DNA of 64,000 nt from Mycolicibacterium canariasense (GTDB taxonomy: Bacteria > Actinomycetota > Actinomycetes > Mycobacteriales > Mycobacteriaceae): positions 1 to 64,000 of the forward strand of contig NZ_LQOL01000025.1 of the NCBI RefSeq assembly GCF_002101555.1. The letters run 5' to 3'. Shown here piece after piece: positions 31,872 through 43,569 of the stretch (positions are counted from its first letter, which is position 1; each line of letters starts with the position of its first letter). The translations under genes and the position numbers were made by a program. The notes beneath the pieces are model-generated. The model saw only the letters and a program-made list of their open reading frames with translations, had not been told where the DNA came from and did not search any database.

Positions 31872-33086
31872 ATGAGGGAAGCGCCACATGTGCTGGGCAT
31901 CGTCCTGGCGGGCGGGGAAGGGAAACGGCTCTACCCGCTGACGGCCGACCGGGCCAAACCGGCGGTGCCTTTCGGCGGTTCCTACCGGCTGATCGACTTC
32001 GTGCTCTCCAACCTGGTCAACGCCAGATTCCTGCGGATTTGTGTTCTCACGCAATATAAATCGCACTCGCTGGACCGGCACATCTCGCAGAACTGGCGGC
32101 TGTCGGGTCTGGCCGGCGAATACATCACGCCGGTCCCGGCCCAGCAGCGCCTGGGCCCACGCTGGTACACCGGCTCCGGGGATGCGATCCTGCAGTCGCT
32201 GAATCTCATCTACGACGAGGACCCCGACTACGTCGTGGTGTTCGGTGCCGACCACATCTACCGGATGGACCCGGAGCAGATGCTGCAGTTCCACATCGAG
32301 AGCGGTGCGGGCGCCACCGTGGCCGGCATCCGGGTGCCGCGTTCGGAGGCCTCGGCCTTCGGCTGCATCGACGCCGACGACTCCGGCCGGATCCGGGCGT
32401 TCGTGGAGAAGCCGGCGAACCCGCCCGGCACGCCTGATGACCCGGAGCAGACCTTCGTCTCGATGGGCAACTACATCTTCACCACCAAGGTGCTCATCGA
32501 CGCCATCCGTGCCGACGCCGAGGACGACCACTCCGACCACGACATGGGCGGTGACATCATCCCGCGCCTGGTGACCGACGGGATGGCTGCGGTGTACGAC
32601 TTCAACGACAACGAAGTCCCCGGCGCCACCGAGCGCGACCACGGGTACTGGCGTGATGTCGGCACCCTCGACGCGTTCTACGACGCGCACATGGACCTGG
32701 TGTCGGTGCACCCGATTTTCAACCTGTACAACAAACGGTGGCCCATCCGCGGCGGCTCGGAGAACCTGGCCCCGGCCAAGTTCGTCAACGGCGGCTCCGC
32801 CCAGGAGTCGGTCGTCGGCGCGGGCAGCATCATTTCCGCGGCCTCCGTGCGCAATTCGGTGCTGTCGTCCAACGTCGCCATCGACGACGGCGCCATCGTC
32901 GAGGGCAGCGTGCTGATGCCCGGCGTGCGGATCGGGCGCGGCGCCGTGGTGCGCCGGGCAATCCTGGACAAGAACGTCGTCGTCGGGCCCGGGGAGATGG
33001 TCGGGGTCGACCTGGAAAAGGATCAGGAACGCTTCTCGATCAGCGCCGGGGGAGTGGTGGCCGTCGGCAAGGGCGTCTGGATCTAG
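31872..33086 (+). CDS. glgC: Glucose-1-phosphate adenylyltransferase
   Basis: A 404-residue ADP-glucose pyrophosphorylase. The nucleotide loop [11 protein letters not shown] is near residue 15, [14 protein letters not shown] follows, the catalytic Asp lies in [12 protein letters not shown], and the sugar-phosphate site is in AFVEKP. A C-terminal left-handed beta-helix follows ([20 protein letters not shown]). It makes ADP-glucose for GlgM. Matches Rv1213. The probable leaderless ATG lies 6 nt after TAGGTT. Confidence 0.95.
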   Translation: MREAPHVLGIVLAGGEGKRLYPLTADRAKPAVPFGGSYRLIDFVLSNLVNARFLRICVLTQYKSHSLDRHISQNWRLSGLAGEYITPVPAQQRLGPRWYTGSGDAILQSLNLIYDEDPDYVVVFGADHIYRMDPEQMLQFHIESGAGATVAGIRVPRSEASAFGCIDADDSGRIRAFVEKPANPPGTPDDPEQTFVSMGNYIFTTKVLIDAIRADAEDDHSDHDMGGDIIPRLVTDGMAAVYDFNDNEVPGATERDHGYWRDVGTLDAFYDAHMDLVSVHPIFNLYNKRWPIRGGSENLAPAKFVNGGSAQESVVGAGSIISAASVRNSVLSSNVAIDDGAIVEGSVLMPGVRIGRGAVVRRAILDKNVVVGPGEMVGVDLEKDQERFSISAGGVVAVGKGVWI

Positions 33087-33169
33087 GCGGCAGCCCGACA
33101 CTGACGACATCGTCGGCGGTGCTCAACGCCGGGGCGGCCAACCCCGTCGTCACCACACGGCGTGACGGC

Positions 33170-33367
33170 TCAGCCGCGTCGCTGCTTGTGGTCGTCGCTA
33201 CGCGGCCGGTCGTGCGGCGGGACGATCGGGGTGTCGCGCGGAGTGCGCCCCCGGCCCGCCAGGGTACTCAGGGCCCGCCGGCAGCGCGGGCAGACCGGTC
33301 GGCCGGTCTTGTCGACCGTCCACTTCTTGCCGCCCCCAGGGCAGGGCGTCGCGCTCGGGCTGGGCAT
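33170..33367 (-). CDS. Small CxxC protein, unknown
   Basis: A 65-residue basic protein. The only recognisable motif is CPRCRRAL, half of a zinc ribbon; a single further cysteine lies at Cys9 (ATPCPGG). The C-terminal half is rich in Arg, Pro and Asp and looks disordered. An AGGA ribosome site precedes the ATG at 33367. Codon use is consistent with coding. It could be a small nucleic-acid-binding protein, but this is a guess. It is convergent with glgC. Confidence 0.5.
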   Translation of the reverse strand: MPSPSATPCPGGGKKWTVDKTGRPVCPRCRRALSTLAGRGRTPRDTPIVPPHDRPRSDDHKQRRG

Positions 33368-33393
33368 GGCCTGATCCTAGATCGGGCTCTATG

Positions 33394-34068
33394 TCACCAG
33401 ACGTAGGGCACGATGCGATAGCGAATCGTCCGGGTGTATTCGTCGTAGCCGGCCAGTTCGGTCCGCAGCAGCGACTCCTCGTCGAGGATCCGCAGCACCA
33501 AGACTGGCACGGCCAGCAGGGCGACGAGCAGACCCCAGTAGGAGTCCAGCGCCAGCGGCATACCGAACATCGTGATCAGCGCACCGGAGTACATCGGATG
33601 ACGGACAACGGCGTACAGGCCCGTGGAGACCAGCGGTTGCTCGTCCTCGACCTGGATACTGGCCCCGGCGTAGTTGTTCTGCAGGATCACCGCCTGTGCC
33701 AGCACCAGGCCGAGCACCACCAGCACGTCGCCCAGAACGACCACCGCGGTCGGGACGTGCGACCAGCCGAACCGGTGATCCAGCGCGCTCACCACCGTCA
33801 GCGCCACCACGGAGGCGAACGTCGCCGTGATGATCACCTTCTGCAGCGGCCGGGTCTCGGCGGTGGGTCCGCCGTGCATCCGCCGGGCCAGGGTCGCCGG
33901 GTTCTTCACCGCGAGGTAGAGACTGGGTCCCAGGGTGGCGGTCAGAAAGACGGCGATGAAAACCCAAGCCTGCCAATAATTCAGCGTGCCCGCGGGCAGA
34001 AACAACAGCACCCCGAAGAACAGCACCCCGGACAGCCCGGACGCGACGGTCTGGATGGCGAGCTTCAT
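33394..34068 (-). CDS. Isoprenylcysteine methyltransferase-like membrane protein
   Basis: A 224-residue integral membrane protein with about five hydrophobic segments. The C-terminal half has the ICMT/phospholipid-methyltransferase pattern: LVSTGLYAVVRHPMYSGA (the RHPxY motif that binds S-adenosylmethionine) and DEESLLRTELAGYDEYTRTIRYRIVPYVW. It would methylate a lipid or lipid-like substrate at the membrane; the substrate is unknown. It corresponds to Rv1216c. The ATG overlaps the permease stop as ATGA, so it is co-translated with the ABC exporter. Confidence 0.82.
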   Translation of the reverse strand: MKLAIQTVASGLSGVLFFGVLLFLPAGTLNYWQAWVFIAVFLTATLGPSLYLAVKNPATLARRMHGGPTAETRPLQKVIITATFASVVALTVVSALDHRFGWSHVPTAVVVLGDVLVVLGLVLAQAVILQNNYAGASIQVEDEQPLVSTGLYAVVRHPMYSGALITMFGMPLALDSYWGLLVALLAVPVLVLRILDEESLLRTELAGYDEYTRTIRYRIVPYVW

Positions 34069-35684
34069 CGGATATCCCTCCGGCGGAACGCGGCGACGCC
34101 GACGGCGCTGAGCGCCACGTCGATAACCAACAGCCACAACAGGGGTGTGGCGGTGAGGGCACCGGGGTGCGGGACGTGGGCGAAGGGCTCCAGATCCAGC
34201 AGCAACTGCGGGAAACCCGACAGCGAGCCCAGCAGGAAGAGCGCGATGAAGCCGACCAACACGCCCCACGCCAGCGGCGTGAAACGCGGTGCGAGCCCGA
34301 AGATCGCCACCGTGACGGCCACCAGCAGCCACACCGCGGGCAGCTGCACCGCCGCGGCGCTCACTACGGTCGCCAGTTTGCCGCCGATATCGCCGGCCGC
34401 CGCCCCGTAGGTCAGTCCCGCCACCACGCCGGCGATCAGTAGTGCGGCCGCAGATCCGGCCACCGCGAACACCAGATGGCCTGCCATCCAACGGGTCCGG
34501 CTCACCGATCCGGACAATACGGTCTCGGCGCGCTGTTCGGACTCCTCCTGGTGCAGCCGCAGGGTGAGGGAGATGGCGAACGCCGAGGCGATCATCGCCA
34601 GCATGGTGAACGCCACCGCCACGAACGCCTCTTCCATGGCGGCGCTGCCACCCAACCGCACCACCACATCGCGTGCCACCGCACTGTTACCGACCTCGCC
34701 GGCGATCCCGTGCACCACGCTGCCGATCACCAAGCCGTACAGGCACAGCCCGACGGTCCACAGCAGCAACGCGCCTCGGTCCAGTCGCCGAGCCAGACCG
34801 AACGGGCCGCTGAGGCTCGGCGCGGCGACCGGGGCGCCCGGCCGTTCGGCGAACAATCCGGCGCCCACGTCGCGGCGGGCCAACAACCGGTAGGCCAGGG
34901 CGGTCAGCGTCGCGGTGAGCGCCAGATGCAGCAGCAGCACCCACCAGCGGTCCCCGGCGAACGGGCGCACCTGCAACGACCAACCCAGCGGGGACAGCCA
35001 ACTCAACAGGCCGCCCTCGGCGCTGGAGGCATCCCCGACTGCCCGCAGGGTGAACGCCGCGCCGAGTGCGGAAAATGCTGCGCCACGGGCGAATCGGGCA
35101 CTCGACGACAACTGCGCGGTGACCGCGGCCACCGCCGTGAACACCAGGCCGGAGGCGGCCAGCGCAATGCCGAAGGCGATGGACCCGCTCGGCGGGATGT
35201 CCAGGGTCAGCAGGCCGGCGGTGCTCAGCAGACCGGTCAGCACCGATGCGGCACCGGTGAGCACCAGGGTGGCCGTCAGCCCGGCGTATCGGCCGACGGC
35301 AGTGGAGTCGAGCAGTTCCGTGCGGCCGGATTCCTCGTCGCCGCGGGTGTGCCGGATGACGGTGAGGATGACGGCCACCGCGATGAGCAGGTGGAACATC
35401 CCGGCCTTCCACACGCCGACGGCGCCGACGGACTCGTTGTAGATGTTGCCGTACAGCGCACGCTGGGCCGGGCTGGCCATGATGGTGGCGGCGAAGGCGG
35501 CCCGGTCGGCCGCGGTGGGATACACCGCCTCGGTACTGCCGACGTACACCGTCGACACCGGTATCGACAGCAGCAGCACCCACAGCGGGAGCACCACGCG
35601 GTCACGGCGCAGGTAAAGGCGCAGCAGGCTTTCGGTTCCGGTGAAACTGGAGCCGCGCAGTGCGGGCCGGTCCAGCAGGGTCAT
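34065..35684 (-). CDS. ABC exporter permease (Rv1217c-like)
   Basis: A 539-residue permease with about twelve hydrophobic segments, consistent with two fused six-helix ABC-2-type halves. A soluble loop near residues 105-115 contains [14 protein letters not shown] related [11 protein letters not shown] lies in the second half, supporting internal duplication. It would pair with the ATPase encoded upstream as a multidrug or lipid exporter. The M. tuberculosis Rv1217c-Rv1218c transporter has been linked to efflux of antituberculous compounds. Overlaps the ATPase stop by 4 bp. Confidence 0.88.
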   Translation of the reverse strand: MTLLDRPALRGSSFTGTESLLRLYLRRDRVVLPLWVLLLSIPVSTVYVGSTEAVYPTAADRAAFAATIMASPAQRALYGNIYNESVGAVGVWKAGMFHLLIAVAVILTVIRHTRGDEESGRTELLDSTAVGRYAGLTATLVLTGAASVLTGLLSTAGLLTLDIPPSGSIAFGIALAASGLVFTAVAAVTAQLSSSARFARGAAFSALGAAFTLRAVGDASSAEGGLLSWLSPLGWSLQVRPFAGDRWWVLLLHLALTATLTALAYRLLARRDVGAGLFAERPGAPVAAPSLSGPFGLARRLDRGALLLWTVGLCLYGLVIGSVVHGIAGEVGNSAVARDVVVRLGGSAAMEEAFVAVAFTMLAMIASAFAISLTLRLHQEESEQRAETVLSGSVSRTRWMAGHLVFAVAGSAAALLIAGVVAGLTYGAAAGDIGGKLATVVSAAAVQLPAVWLLVAVTVAIFGLAPRFTPLAWGVLVGFIALFLLGSLSGFPQLLLDLEPFAHVPHPGALTATPLLWLLVIDVALSAVGVAAFRRRDIR

Positions 35685-36574
35685 GAGTGCACCACGTCGT
35701 AATGCCGTAGGAACAGGTCCTCCAAGGTGGGTGGCTGACTGACCAGGCTGCGCACCCCGGCGTCGCCGAGCACCTTGATCACCCGGCCGAGGCTTTCGCT
35801 GTCGACCTGGGCACGCAGCGTGCTGCCGTCCAGACTGACATCCTCCACACCCGGGATGAGGCTGAGATCGCCGGGGTGGCGCAGCATCTCGGCGGTGATC
35901 GAGGTCCGGGACAGGTGTCGCATCGAATCCAGGGTTCCGGTTTCGACGGTGCGCCCGGCGCGGATGATGGTCAGCCGGTTACAGAGCGCCTCCGTTTCGG
36001 CGAGGATGTGACTGGACAGCAACACGGTGGTGCCGCGACCGTTCGCCTCACGCACGCATTGCTGAAAGATATTCTCCATCAACGGGTCCAAGCCGGTGCT
36101 CGGTTCGTCCAGCAGCAACAGTCTGGCGTGTGAGGCGAACGCGGAGATCAAGGAGACCTTCTGCCGGTTGCCCTTCGAGTAGGTCCTGGCCTTCTTGGAC
36201 GGGTCGAGGGCGAATCGCTCGATCAGCTCGGCACGCCGGCGGTCGTCGATACCGCCGCGCATCCGCGCCAGCAGGTCGATGGTCTCGCCGCCGGTCAGCG
36301 ACGGCCACAGGGTGACATCACCGGGTACGTAGGCGATATCGCGGTGCAGTTCGACGGCATCGGACCACGGGTCGCCACCGAGCAGGCGGACCGTGCCGGC
36401 GTCGGCGCGCACCAACCCGAGCAAGACGCGAATGGTGGTGGACTTGCCTGCGCCGTTCGGCCCCAGGAAGCCGTGCACCTCGCCGTGCGCGACGGTGAGA
36501 TCCAGCCCGTCCAGGGCGCGCGCCGCGCCGAAGTTCTTGACCAGTCCTCGTATTTCGATGGCGTTCTGCGTCAT
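35681..36574 (-). CDS. ABC exporter ATP-binding protein (Rv1218c-like)
   Basis: A 297-residue nucleotide-binding subunit. Walker A is GPNGAGKST near residue 41, Q-loop-like residues follow, then YSKGNRQKV as a degenerate signature in place of LSGGQ, and [13 protein letters not shown] as Walker B. The C-terminal domain (~210-297) is typical of DrrA-type drug exporters. The ATG at 36574 overlaps the TetR stop by one base (TGATG). It is the second gene of the TetR-ATPase-permease-methyltransferase operon. Confidence 0.9.
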   Translation of the reverse strand: MTQNAIEIRGLVKNFGAARALDGLDLTVAHGEVHGFLGPNGAGKSTTIRVLLGLVRADAGTVRLLGGDPWSDAVELHRDIAYVPGDVTLWPSLTGGETIDLLARMRGGIDDRRRAELIERFALDPSKKARTYSKGNRQKVSLISAFASHARLLLLDEPSTGLDPLMENIFQQCVREANGRGTTVLLSSHILAETEALCNRLTIIRAGRTVETGTLDSMRHLSRTSITAEMLRHPGDLSLIPGVEDVSLDGSTLRAQVDSESLGRVIKVLGDAGVRSLVSQPPTLEDLFLRHYDVVHS

Positions 36575-37233
36575 CAGTTGTTCCCTTCCACAGAGGTGAC
36601 GATGGGCAGTCCCTGGTCGTCGTGGGCGGCGAACGCGTCGTACATGGTGGAGTCGGTGAGCAGGCCGTGGGTGTAGACCTCGAGGGCGGGCAGCACCATC
36701 TCCTGGGCGTAGTCGTGCAGCACCGCGCGCAGGTCGGTGGGGTTGTCGTGCAGTTGCAGATACATCAGGAAAGCGCCGCCGCCGGCCATGGCCAGGAATC
36801 GCGCGCGCGCCTTGGGGTTTCGGCTCGGTTTGACGGTGCCGGCTCGAACGCCCTCCTCGATGTACTGCTCGACGTTGTCGATCATCTTGCGCCACAACGT
36901 GTTCGACAGCTCGCCGCCGGTCTGCATGGAACGCACCAGGTAGGCCATCGCTGGCGCGAAGGATTCGATCTCGGCCAACTGGGCGAACCAGCTGGCCGGG
37001 TCGGTGCTCTGGATGGACTCGCTCTTGGCCTCCAGGATCAGTTCCGCGATGTACTCGTCGCACGCCCGGCGCAGCTTGTCCTTGGAGCCGAAGTGGTGGA
37101 TCACCAGCCCGGGGCTCACGCCGGCGGCGGCGGCAATGGCCCGCACGCTGGTGCCGAAGCCGTGCTGACCGAACTGTTCGATCGCGGCGTCGCGGATCCG
37201 GGCCACTGCCGTCAGATCGTCGGCTGAACGCAT
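36574..37233 (-). CDS. TetR-family repressor (Rv1219c-like)
   Basis: A 219-residue regulator. The N-terminal helix-turn-helix (residues ~10-56) reads [39 protein letters not shown], a standard TetR DNA-binding domain. The remaining ~160 residues form an all-helical ligand domain. It probably represses its own operon, which encodes the exporter. The transcript appears leaderless: TAACGT lies 7 nt before the ATG, inside or beside the palindromic operator at 37245-37258. Matches Rv1219c. Confidence 0.9.
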   Translation of the reverse strand: MRSADDLTAVARIRDAAIEQFGQHGFGTSVRAIAAAAGVSPGLVIHHFGSKDKLRRACDEYIAELILEAKSESIQSTDPASWFAQLAEIESFAPAMAYLVRSMQTGGELSNTLWRKMIDNVEQYIEEGVRAGTVKPSRNPKARARFLAMAGGGAFLMYLQLHDNPTDLRAVLHDYAQEMVLPALEVYTHGLLTDSTMYDAFAAHDDQGLPIVTSVEGNN

Positions 37234-37240
37234 GTTCAGT

Positions 37241-37258
37241 ACGTTAAACGCGCGTTTA
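37241..37258 (-). promoter_or_regulatory. TetR operator overlapping the -10 element
   Basis: TAAACGCGCGTTTA (37245-37258) is a perfect 14-bp palindrome. Its proximal edge overlaps the minus-strand -10 TAACGT (37246-37241), so a bound repressor would directly block RNA polymerase. The palindrome starts 12 bp before the tetR start codon. Confidence 0.65.
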
Positions 37259-37283
37259 GTCCGCCGTCAAGGGTTTCTCTCGC

Positions 37284-37339
37284 GAGCAGACGCAAAGGGC
37301 CCCAATTTGCCGGTCCGCGAGGGCCATATGTGTCTGCTC
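37284..37339. repeat. Palindromic element, copy 1 (3' of the AbiEi-like gene)
   Basis: The left arm GAGCAGACGCAAAGGGCCC (37284-37302) and right arm GGGCCATATGTGTCTGCTC (37321-37339) form a long imperfect inverted repeat. It overlaps the stop codon of the AbiEi-like gene. A related element lies on the other side of that gene (38280-38335). It could serve as a terminator for that gene. Confidence 0.6.
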
Positions 37340-38210
37340 AGCCGGCCAAACCCAGGAGGCGACCAGAGATGCGCGCCACCAACTCGACGGGGTGACGACG
37401 GACGTCGTCGACGACCAACGGGATGGTCGTCCACCCACACTCCTGCAGTCGGGCCACTTTCATCCGGTCGTGGCGCAACGCCTCAGGTGTCGCGTGCCAT
37501 TCCATGCTCTCGTACTCGGCGACCAGCATGGCTTCCGGCCACGCAAAGTCGACGCGCCACAGGCGACCCTGGAGGTCGACGATCTCGTACTGCAACTCGG
37601 GCATCGGCAATCCGCCGTCGATGAAGACCAGCCGCGTCTCGCTCTCCATCGGGGACTCCGCCCTGGCGTCGGCGTACTGCAGCACCTCGCGGACGTTGAC
37701 GATCCCGCGGCGGCCCTTCTGCTCGCCGACGGCGTGCGAGAGCTCGGCGACCGTGGTGGACCGTGTGCGCAACGCGGCGTCGAGGACGGCCAGCGCGCGC
37801 GGTCGTCGCACCGAACGCGCCAACTCGACCGCCGTCCACGCGGGTGTCGTCGCCAGTCGATGGCCGACCTTGCGCAGCGGTGCGCCGAGCCGCTGATGCA
37901 CCATCACATCCGGAGTCGGCCGAAGCCGACGGCCCGGGTCGAGGATGTGCAGGCGGGTGTCGGGTTCGGTATTGAAGCCGTAGAGATCGGCCGCCGTATT
38001 CAGGCACGCCACGATGCGCACGCCCGTCCGCAGGTCGAGCGCCTCGAGTCGGGTGATCGCGTCCGGCGGCCTGATCGCGTACACGCCGCGCTGCACGCGA
38101 ATGAGTTCTCCGCGTTCGACCCGACCCCGCAATTGTTTACGGGTCATGGTTGCGAGCAACTCGCGGGTACCGAGCACCTCGGTGTCCGCGAACACGTCAC
38201 GCCAATCCAC
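37338..38210 (-). CDS. AbiEi-like / DUF559 protein
   Basis: A 290-residue cytosolic protein. The N-terminal ~70 residues resemble the winged-helix 'AbiEi antitoxin' domain (TRKQLRGRVERGELIRVQRGVYA). The C-terminal ~110 residues resemble DUF559, a Vsr/restriction-endonuclease-like fold: ESPMESETRLVFIDGGLPMPELQYEI, VDFAWPEAMLVAEYE and the final KVARLQECGW. The Glu and Asp-x-E pattern of a metal-dependent nuclease (E, D in VDFAWPE, E in AEYE) is present. No partner toxin (AbiEii nucleotidyltransferase) is adjacent. The gene is absent from the M. tuberculosis order and is flanked by two palindromic elements. Function unknown. Confidence 0.75.
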   Translation of the reverse strand: MDWRDVFADTEVLGTRELLATMTRKQLRGRVERGELIRVQRGVYAIRPPDAITRLEALDLRTGVRIVACLNTAADLYGFNTEPDTRLHILDPGRRLRPTPDVMVHQRLGAPLRKVGHRLATTPAWTAVELARSVRRPRALAVLDAALRTRSTTVAELSHAVGEQKGRRGIVNVREVLQYADARAESPMESETRLVFIDGGLPMPELQYEIVDLQGRLWRVDFAWPEAMLVAEYESMEWHATPEALRHDRMKVARLQECGWTTIPLVVDDVRRHPVELVARISGRLLGLAG

Positions 38211-38279
38211 ACCGAGGATCGTGGCCGCGATCGGCTACAGCGGGTAGCGCCGACGGCTGAGGCCTGTGGATAACTCGAC

Positions 38280-38335
38280 GAACAGACGCCAAGGGCCCCG
38301 GAACACCCCGAAATAGGGGCCCCACGCGTCTGCTC
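38280..38335. repeat. Palindromic element, copy 2 (5' of the AbiEi-like gene)
   Basis: The left arm GAACAGACGCCAAGGGCCCC (38280-38299) and right arm GGGGCCCCACGCGTCTGCTC (38316-38335) form an inverted repeat clearly related to copy 1. It lies between the AbiEi-like gene and the O-methyltransferase stop, and may terminate the latter on the minus strand's upstream side. Confidence 0.6.
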
Positions 38336-38347
38336 GCGGATAGAAGG

Positions 38348-38998
38348 TTAGTCGCGGGCGGCGGCCAGCAGCCCGTCACCCAGTGGCACCAGCACCGGGG
38401 TGAACCGCTCGTCCTCGGCGATCAGGCGGGCAGCTTCGCGCACGGCACTCACCTCGGGATCGCTGGCCGACGCATCCCCGGCGCGGCCACCGAGTGCGGC
38501 ACGGTGCACCACGACCGCGCCGCCGGGGCGCAGCAACCGGACGGCCTCGGCCACATAGGCCGGCTGATCCGTCGGCGCCGCATCGATGAACACCAGGTCA
38601 TAGGACTCGTCGGCCAGCCGGGTCAGCACTTCCTGAGCGCGGCCGGCGATCAGCCGGGTGCGCGACGGCCCCACCCCGGCCTCGACGAACGCCTGCTTGG
38701 CCAACCGCTGGTATTCCGGCTCGATATCGATCGTCGTCAGCACGCCGTCCTCGCGCATCCCGGCGAGCAGCCACAGGCCGCTGACCCCGGCGCCGGTGCC
38801 CACCTCGACGACGGCCTTTGCTCCGGTCAACCGGGCCAGCACGCTCAGCAGCGCGCCCACGGCCGGGGTGACGGCACCGGCGCCGCTGTCCACGGCGCGT
38901 TCCCGGGCCGCAGCGGTGACGTCGTCCTCGGTGATCGAGCCCTCGGCATGGGCGACGATCGCCTGGGCACGCTGGGCGGCGTCGTCGGTGCTGGTCAT
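38348..38998 (-). CDS. O-methyltransferase (Rv1220c-like)
   Basis: A 216-residue class I methyltransferase of the caffeoyl-CoA/catechol type. The SAM-binding region is [16 protein letters not shown] near residue 60, followed by [10 protein letters not shown] (acidic residue binding the ribose), the metal/substrate region [20 protein letters not shown], and [17 protein letters not shown]. The substrate is unknown. The ATG at 38998 lies 6 nt behind TACGCT, so it is probably leaderless. Divergent from sigE, as in M. tuberculosis. Confidence 0.88.
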   Translation of the reverse strand: MTSTDDAAQRAQAIVAHAEGSITEDDVTAAARERAVDSGAGAVTPAVGALLSVLARLTGAKAVVEVGTGAGVSGLWLLAGMREDGVLTTIDIEPEYQRLAKQAFVEAGVGPSRTRLIAGRAQEVLTRLADESYDLVFIDAAPTDQPAYVAEAVRLLRPGGAVVVHRAALGGRAGDASASDPEVSAVREAARLIAEDERFTPVLVPLGDGLLAAARD

Positions 38999-39004
38999 GC
39001 CCGC

Positions 39005-39010
39005 AGCGTA
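39005..39010 (-). promoter_or_regulatory. Leaderless promoter of the O-methyltransferase gene
   Basis: TACGCT on the minus strand ends 6 nt before the ATG at 38998 and matches the TAnnnT leaderless pattern. Confidence 0.4.
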
Positions 39011-39114
39011 AAGCCAAGGGCGACCGGCTTGCGCGCCGACACGCCCGCCCGTGGAATCAGGATCACATCCACTTTCGATCTGGTTTTGGCTGGTCGATTA
39101 TGGGGTAAAACGCT

Positions 39115-39132
39115 TTCTCAGGAATTGTTCAG
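39115..39132 (+). promoter_or_regulatory. MprA-box-like direct repeat upstream of sigE
   Basis: TTCTCAGG and TTGTTCAG are two loosely similar octamers separated by AA, the layout described for MprA binding sites. It lies 10 bp before the first possible sigE start and 46 bp before the second. MprAB is known to control sigE in M. tuberculosis. Confidence 0.4.
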
Positions 39133-39141
39133 TTTTCTTCT

Positions 39142-39942
39142 ATGTCTGCCTTATCGCCATCGGCGAACGTACTGGGCATGAACATCGGCGGAAGCTGGCA
39201 CCCGGGGAATAGCGATTTCTATGGTCGCGTTCCACAAGGCACCGAGCAGTCGCCGGAGACGGACGGCTGCCACAGCGACACGGAGGATCTGACGAACACC
39301 ACCACGCGCCTGGCCACACCGGTCTCGATGCCGCACCTGGAGCAGTACACGGACGGCGATTGGGTGGAGCCCTCGGACGAACTGACCGGGACGGCCGTAT
39401 TCGACGCTACCGGTGACAAAGCCGCCATGCCGTCGTGGGACGAGCTCGTCCGCCAGCACGCCGACCGCGTGTATCGGCTGGCCTACCGCCTGTCGGGTAA
39501 CCAGCAGGACGCCGAGGACCTGACCCAGGAAACGTTCATCAGGGTGTTCCGCTCGGTGCACAACTACCAGGCCGGCACCTTCGAGGGCTGGCTGCACCGC
39601 ATCACCACGAACCTGTTCCTGGACATGGTCCGCCGGCGCACCCGCATCCGTATGGAGGCGCTGCCCGAGGACTACGACCGGGTGCCGGCCGAGGACCCGA
39701 ACCCCGAGCAGATCTTCCACGATTCGCGCCTGGGCCCGGACCTGCAGGCGGCCCTGGACTCGCTGCCGCCGGAGTTCCGTGCGGCCGTCGTCCTCTGCGA
39801 TATCGAAGGTCTGTCCTACGAGGAGATCGGTGCCACCCTGGGCGTCAAGCTCGGCACCGTGCGTAGCCGCATTCACCGTGGACGCCAGGCGCTGCGCGAA
39901 CATTTGGCCAAGCACTCCGATACCCTGCCGACGTCCGCCTGA
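39142..39942 (+). CDS. sigE: ECF sigma factor SigE
   Basis: A 266-residue extracytoplasmic-function sigma factor directing RNA polymerase to envelope-stress genes. After a variable N-terminal ~90 residues, sigma region 2 reads [36 protein letters not shown]. Region 4 reads [49 protein letters not shown]. The M. tuberculosis protein is 257 residues. The ATG at 39178 (254 residues) is an alternative start and leaves more room after the MprA-like box; neither ATG has a strong Shine-Dalgarno. Followed by its anti-sigma gene rseA. Confidence 0.94.
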   Translation: MSALSPSANVLGMNIGGSWHPGNSDFYGRVPQGTEQSPETDGCHSDTEDLTNTTTRLATPVSMPHLEQYTDGDWVEPSDELTGTAVFDATGDKAAMPSWDELVRQHADRVYRLAYRLSGNQQDAEDLTQETFIRVFRSVHNYQAGTFEGWLHRITTNLFLDMVRRRTRIRMEALPEDYDRVPAEDPNPEQIFHDSRLGPDLQAALDSLPPEFRAAVVLCDIEGLSYEEIGATLGVKLGTVRSRIHRGRQALREHLAKHSDTLPTSA

Positions 39943-40030
39943 GCGTCGCAGGTGTGGGGCACAGCTTCCCGCGCTACATTCAAAAGAACAGAGTGTGCGC
40001 GATGCGTTGTGGCCAGAGAGGAGCTGGGTG

Positions 40031-41984
<1,954 letters not shown>

Positions 41985-41988
41985 ACCC

Positions 41989-42387
41989 GTGTTCGCGAAC
42001 GTGGGCTGGGGCGAGATGCTCATCCTGGTAATCGCCGGTTTGGTGATCCTGGGACCCGAGCGGCTGCCCGGTGCCATCCGCTGGGCGGCGGGCACACTGC
42101 GCCAGGCCCGCGAATACCTGAGCGGGGCGACCAGTCAGCTGCGGCAGGATCTCGGGCCGGAGTTCGACGATCTGCGCGAACCGCTGTCCGAGCTGCAGAA
42201 GCTGCGCGGCATGACACCGCGCGCGGCGCTCACCAAACACCTGCTCGACGGTGACGATTCGTTCCTGACGGGCAATTTCGACGCGCCCACCAAGCCGGTG
42301 TCGCCCGACGGGCCCAAGCCGGTGCCCGCGCCGGAAACACCGCCGGCCGAGCCGGGTGTCACCAAGTTCGACAGCGACGCGACCTAG
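41989..42387 (+). CDS. tatB: Sec-independent translocase subunit TatB
   Basis: A 132-residue twin-arginine translocase component. It shows the N-terminal membrane helix [30 protein letters not shown] with the TatB Glu (GWGE) and the FG/PxRLP hinge, an amphipathic helix, and a proline-rich cytosolic tail. The GTG start is 4 bp after the htrA stop. Its stop TAG overlaps the mrp stop on the other strand within one CTAG. Confidence 0.93.
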   Translation: MFANVGWGEMLILVIAGLVILGPERLPGAIRWAAGTLRQAREYLSGATSQLRQDLGPEFDDLREPLSELQKLRGMTPRAALTKHLLDGDDSFLTGNFDAPTKPVSPDGPKPVPAPETPPAEPGVTKFDSDAT

Positions 42388-43529
42388 CGGCCCGCGGGGT
42401 CCAGCCCCAGCGACATCCCCGCCAGCCCGCGCTTGCGCGCACCGAGCGAGTCGGCGATCTTGCGCAGTTCCTTCCCGGCCGCCGAATCCGGCGCCGAGAG
42501 CACCAGCGGCACCCCGGTGTCACCGGCATCCACCAGCGCCGGGTCCAGCGGGACCTGGCCCAGCAGCGGCACGTCGGCACCCACCGAGCGGGTCAGCGAT
42601 TCGGCGACCTGACGGCCGCCGCCCTCACCGAAGATCTGCATGACCGTGCCGTCGGGCAGGGTCAGGCCGGCCATGTTCTCCACCACGCCGACGATGCGCT
42701 GTCGGGTCTGCAGGGCGATCGCGCCGGCTCGTTCGGCGACCTCGGCGGCCGCCGATTGCGGGGTGGTGACCACCAGGATCTCCGCACCCGGGATCAGCTG
42801 TGACACCGAGATCGCGATATCGCCGGTGCCCGGCGGCAGGTCCAGCAGCAGCACGTCCAGGTCGCCCCAGTACACGTCGGCGAGGAACTGCTGCAGCGCG
42901 CGGTGCAGCATCGGTCCGCGCCACACCACCGGGGTGTTGCCCTGGGTGAACATCGCGATCGAGATGACCTTCACCTCGTGCGCGACCGGCGGCAGGATCA
43001 TCGAATCGACCTGGGTGGGGCGGTCGGTCACGCCCATCATGCGGGGCACCGAATGGCCGTAGATATCGGCGTCGAGCAGCCCCACCGACAGACCGCGGGC
43101 GGCCAGCGCGGCGGCCAGGTTCACCGTCACACTGGACTTGCCGACGCCACCCTTACCGGACGCCACCGCGTACACCCTGGTCAGCGAATTGGGCTGGGCG
43201 AAGGGGATGACGGGCTCTCGGGAATCGCCGCGCAACAGCTTGCGCAGCTCGGCGCGTTGCTCGTCGTTCATGACGTCGAGGCTGACCTTGACCGCCCCGG
43301 TGCCCGGCACGTCGGTCACCGCCGCGGTCACCCGGTCGACGATCTCGTTCTTCTTCGGGCAGGCCGAGGTGGTCAGGTACACCTCGACGTGCACGCCGGC
43401 GTCACCGTCGATCGTGACGTTCTTGACCATGCCGACCTCGGTGATCGGACGGCGCAGTTCGGGGTCGATCACCTTGCTCAACGCAGAGCGGACCGCCGCG
43501 GCCAGGTCCTTATTCGTCGCAGACATCAT
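42384..43529 (-). CDS. mrp: Mrp/ApbC-type iron-sulfur carrier ATPase
   Basis: A 381-residue P-loop NTPase that carries or inserts Fe-S clusters. The N-terminal ~100 residues are a DUF59/MIP18 domain ([27 protein letters not shown]). The deviant Walker A is [15 protein letters not shown] near residue 130. Walker B-like [13 protein letters not shown] lies near residue 230. I do not see the C-terminal CxxC of enterobacterial ApbC. ATG at 43529, or the next codon at 43526; the latter is 8 nt behind TACACT (43540-43535). Matches Rv1229c. Confidence 0.92.
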   Translation of the reverse strand: MMSATNKDLAAAVRSALSKVIDPELRRPITEVGMVKNVTIDGDAGVHVEVYLTTSACPKKNEIVDRVTAAVTDVPGTGAVKVSLDVMNDEQRAELRKLLRGDSREPVIPFAQPNSLTRVYAVASGKGGVGKSSVTVNLAAALAARGLSVGLLDADIYGHSVPRMMGVTDRPTQVDSMILPPVAHEVKVISIAMFTQGNTPVVWRGPMLHRALQQFLADVYWGDLDVLLLDLPPGTGDIAISVSQLIPGAEILVVTTPQSAAAEVAERAGAIALQTRQRIVGVVENMAGLTLPDGTVMQIFGEGGGRQVAESLTRSVGADVPLLGQVPLDPALVDAGDTGVPLVLSAPDSAAGKELRKIADSLGARKRGLAGMSLGLDPAGR

Positions 43530-43569
43530 CCGCGAGTGTAGGCCGAGTAACGGGGACCTCCGGACCGGG

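Noticed and set aside
38265..38273. TGTGGATAA, a perfect DnaA box (TTATCCACA on the other strand)
   Set aside because: A single isolated box without AT-rich DNA, further boxes or dnaA/dnaN neighbours. It is not evidence of an origin.
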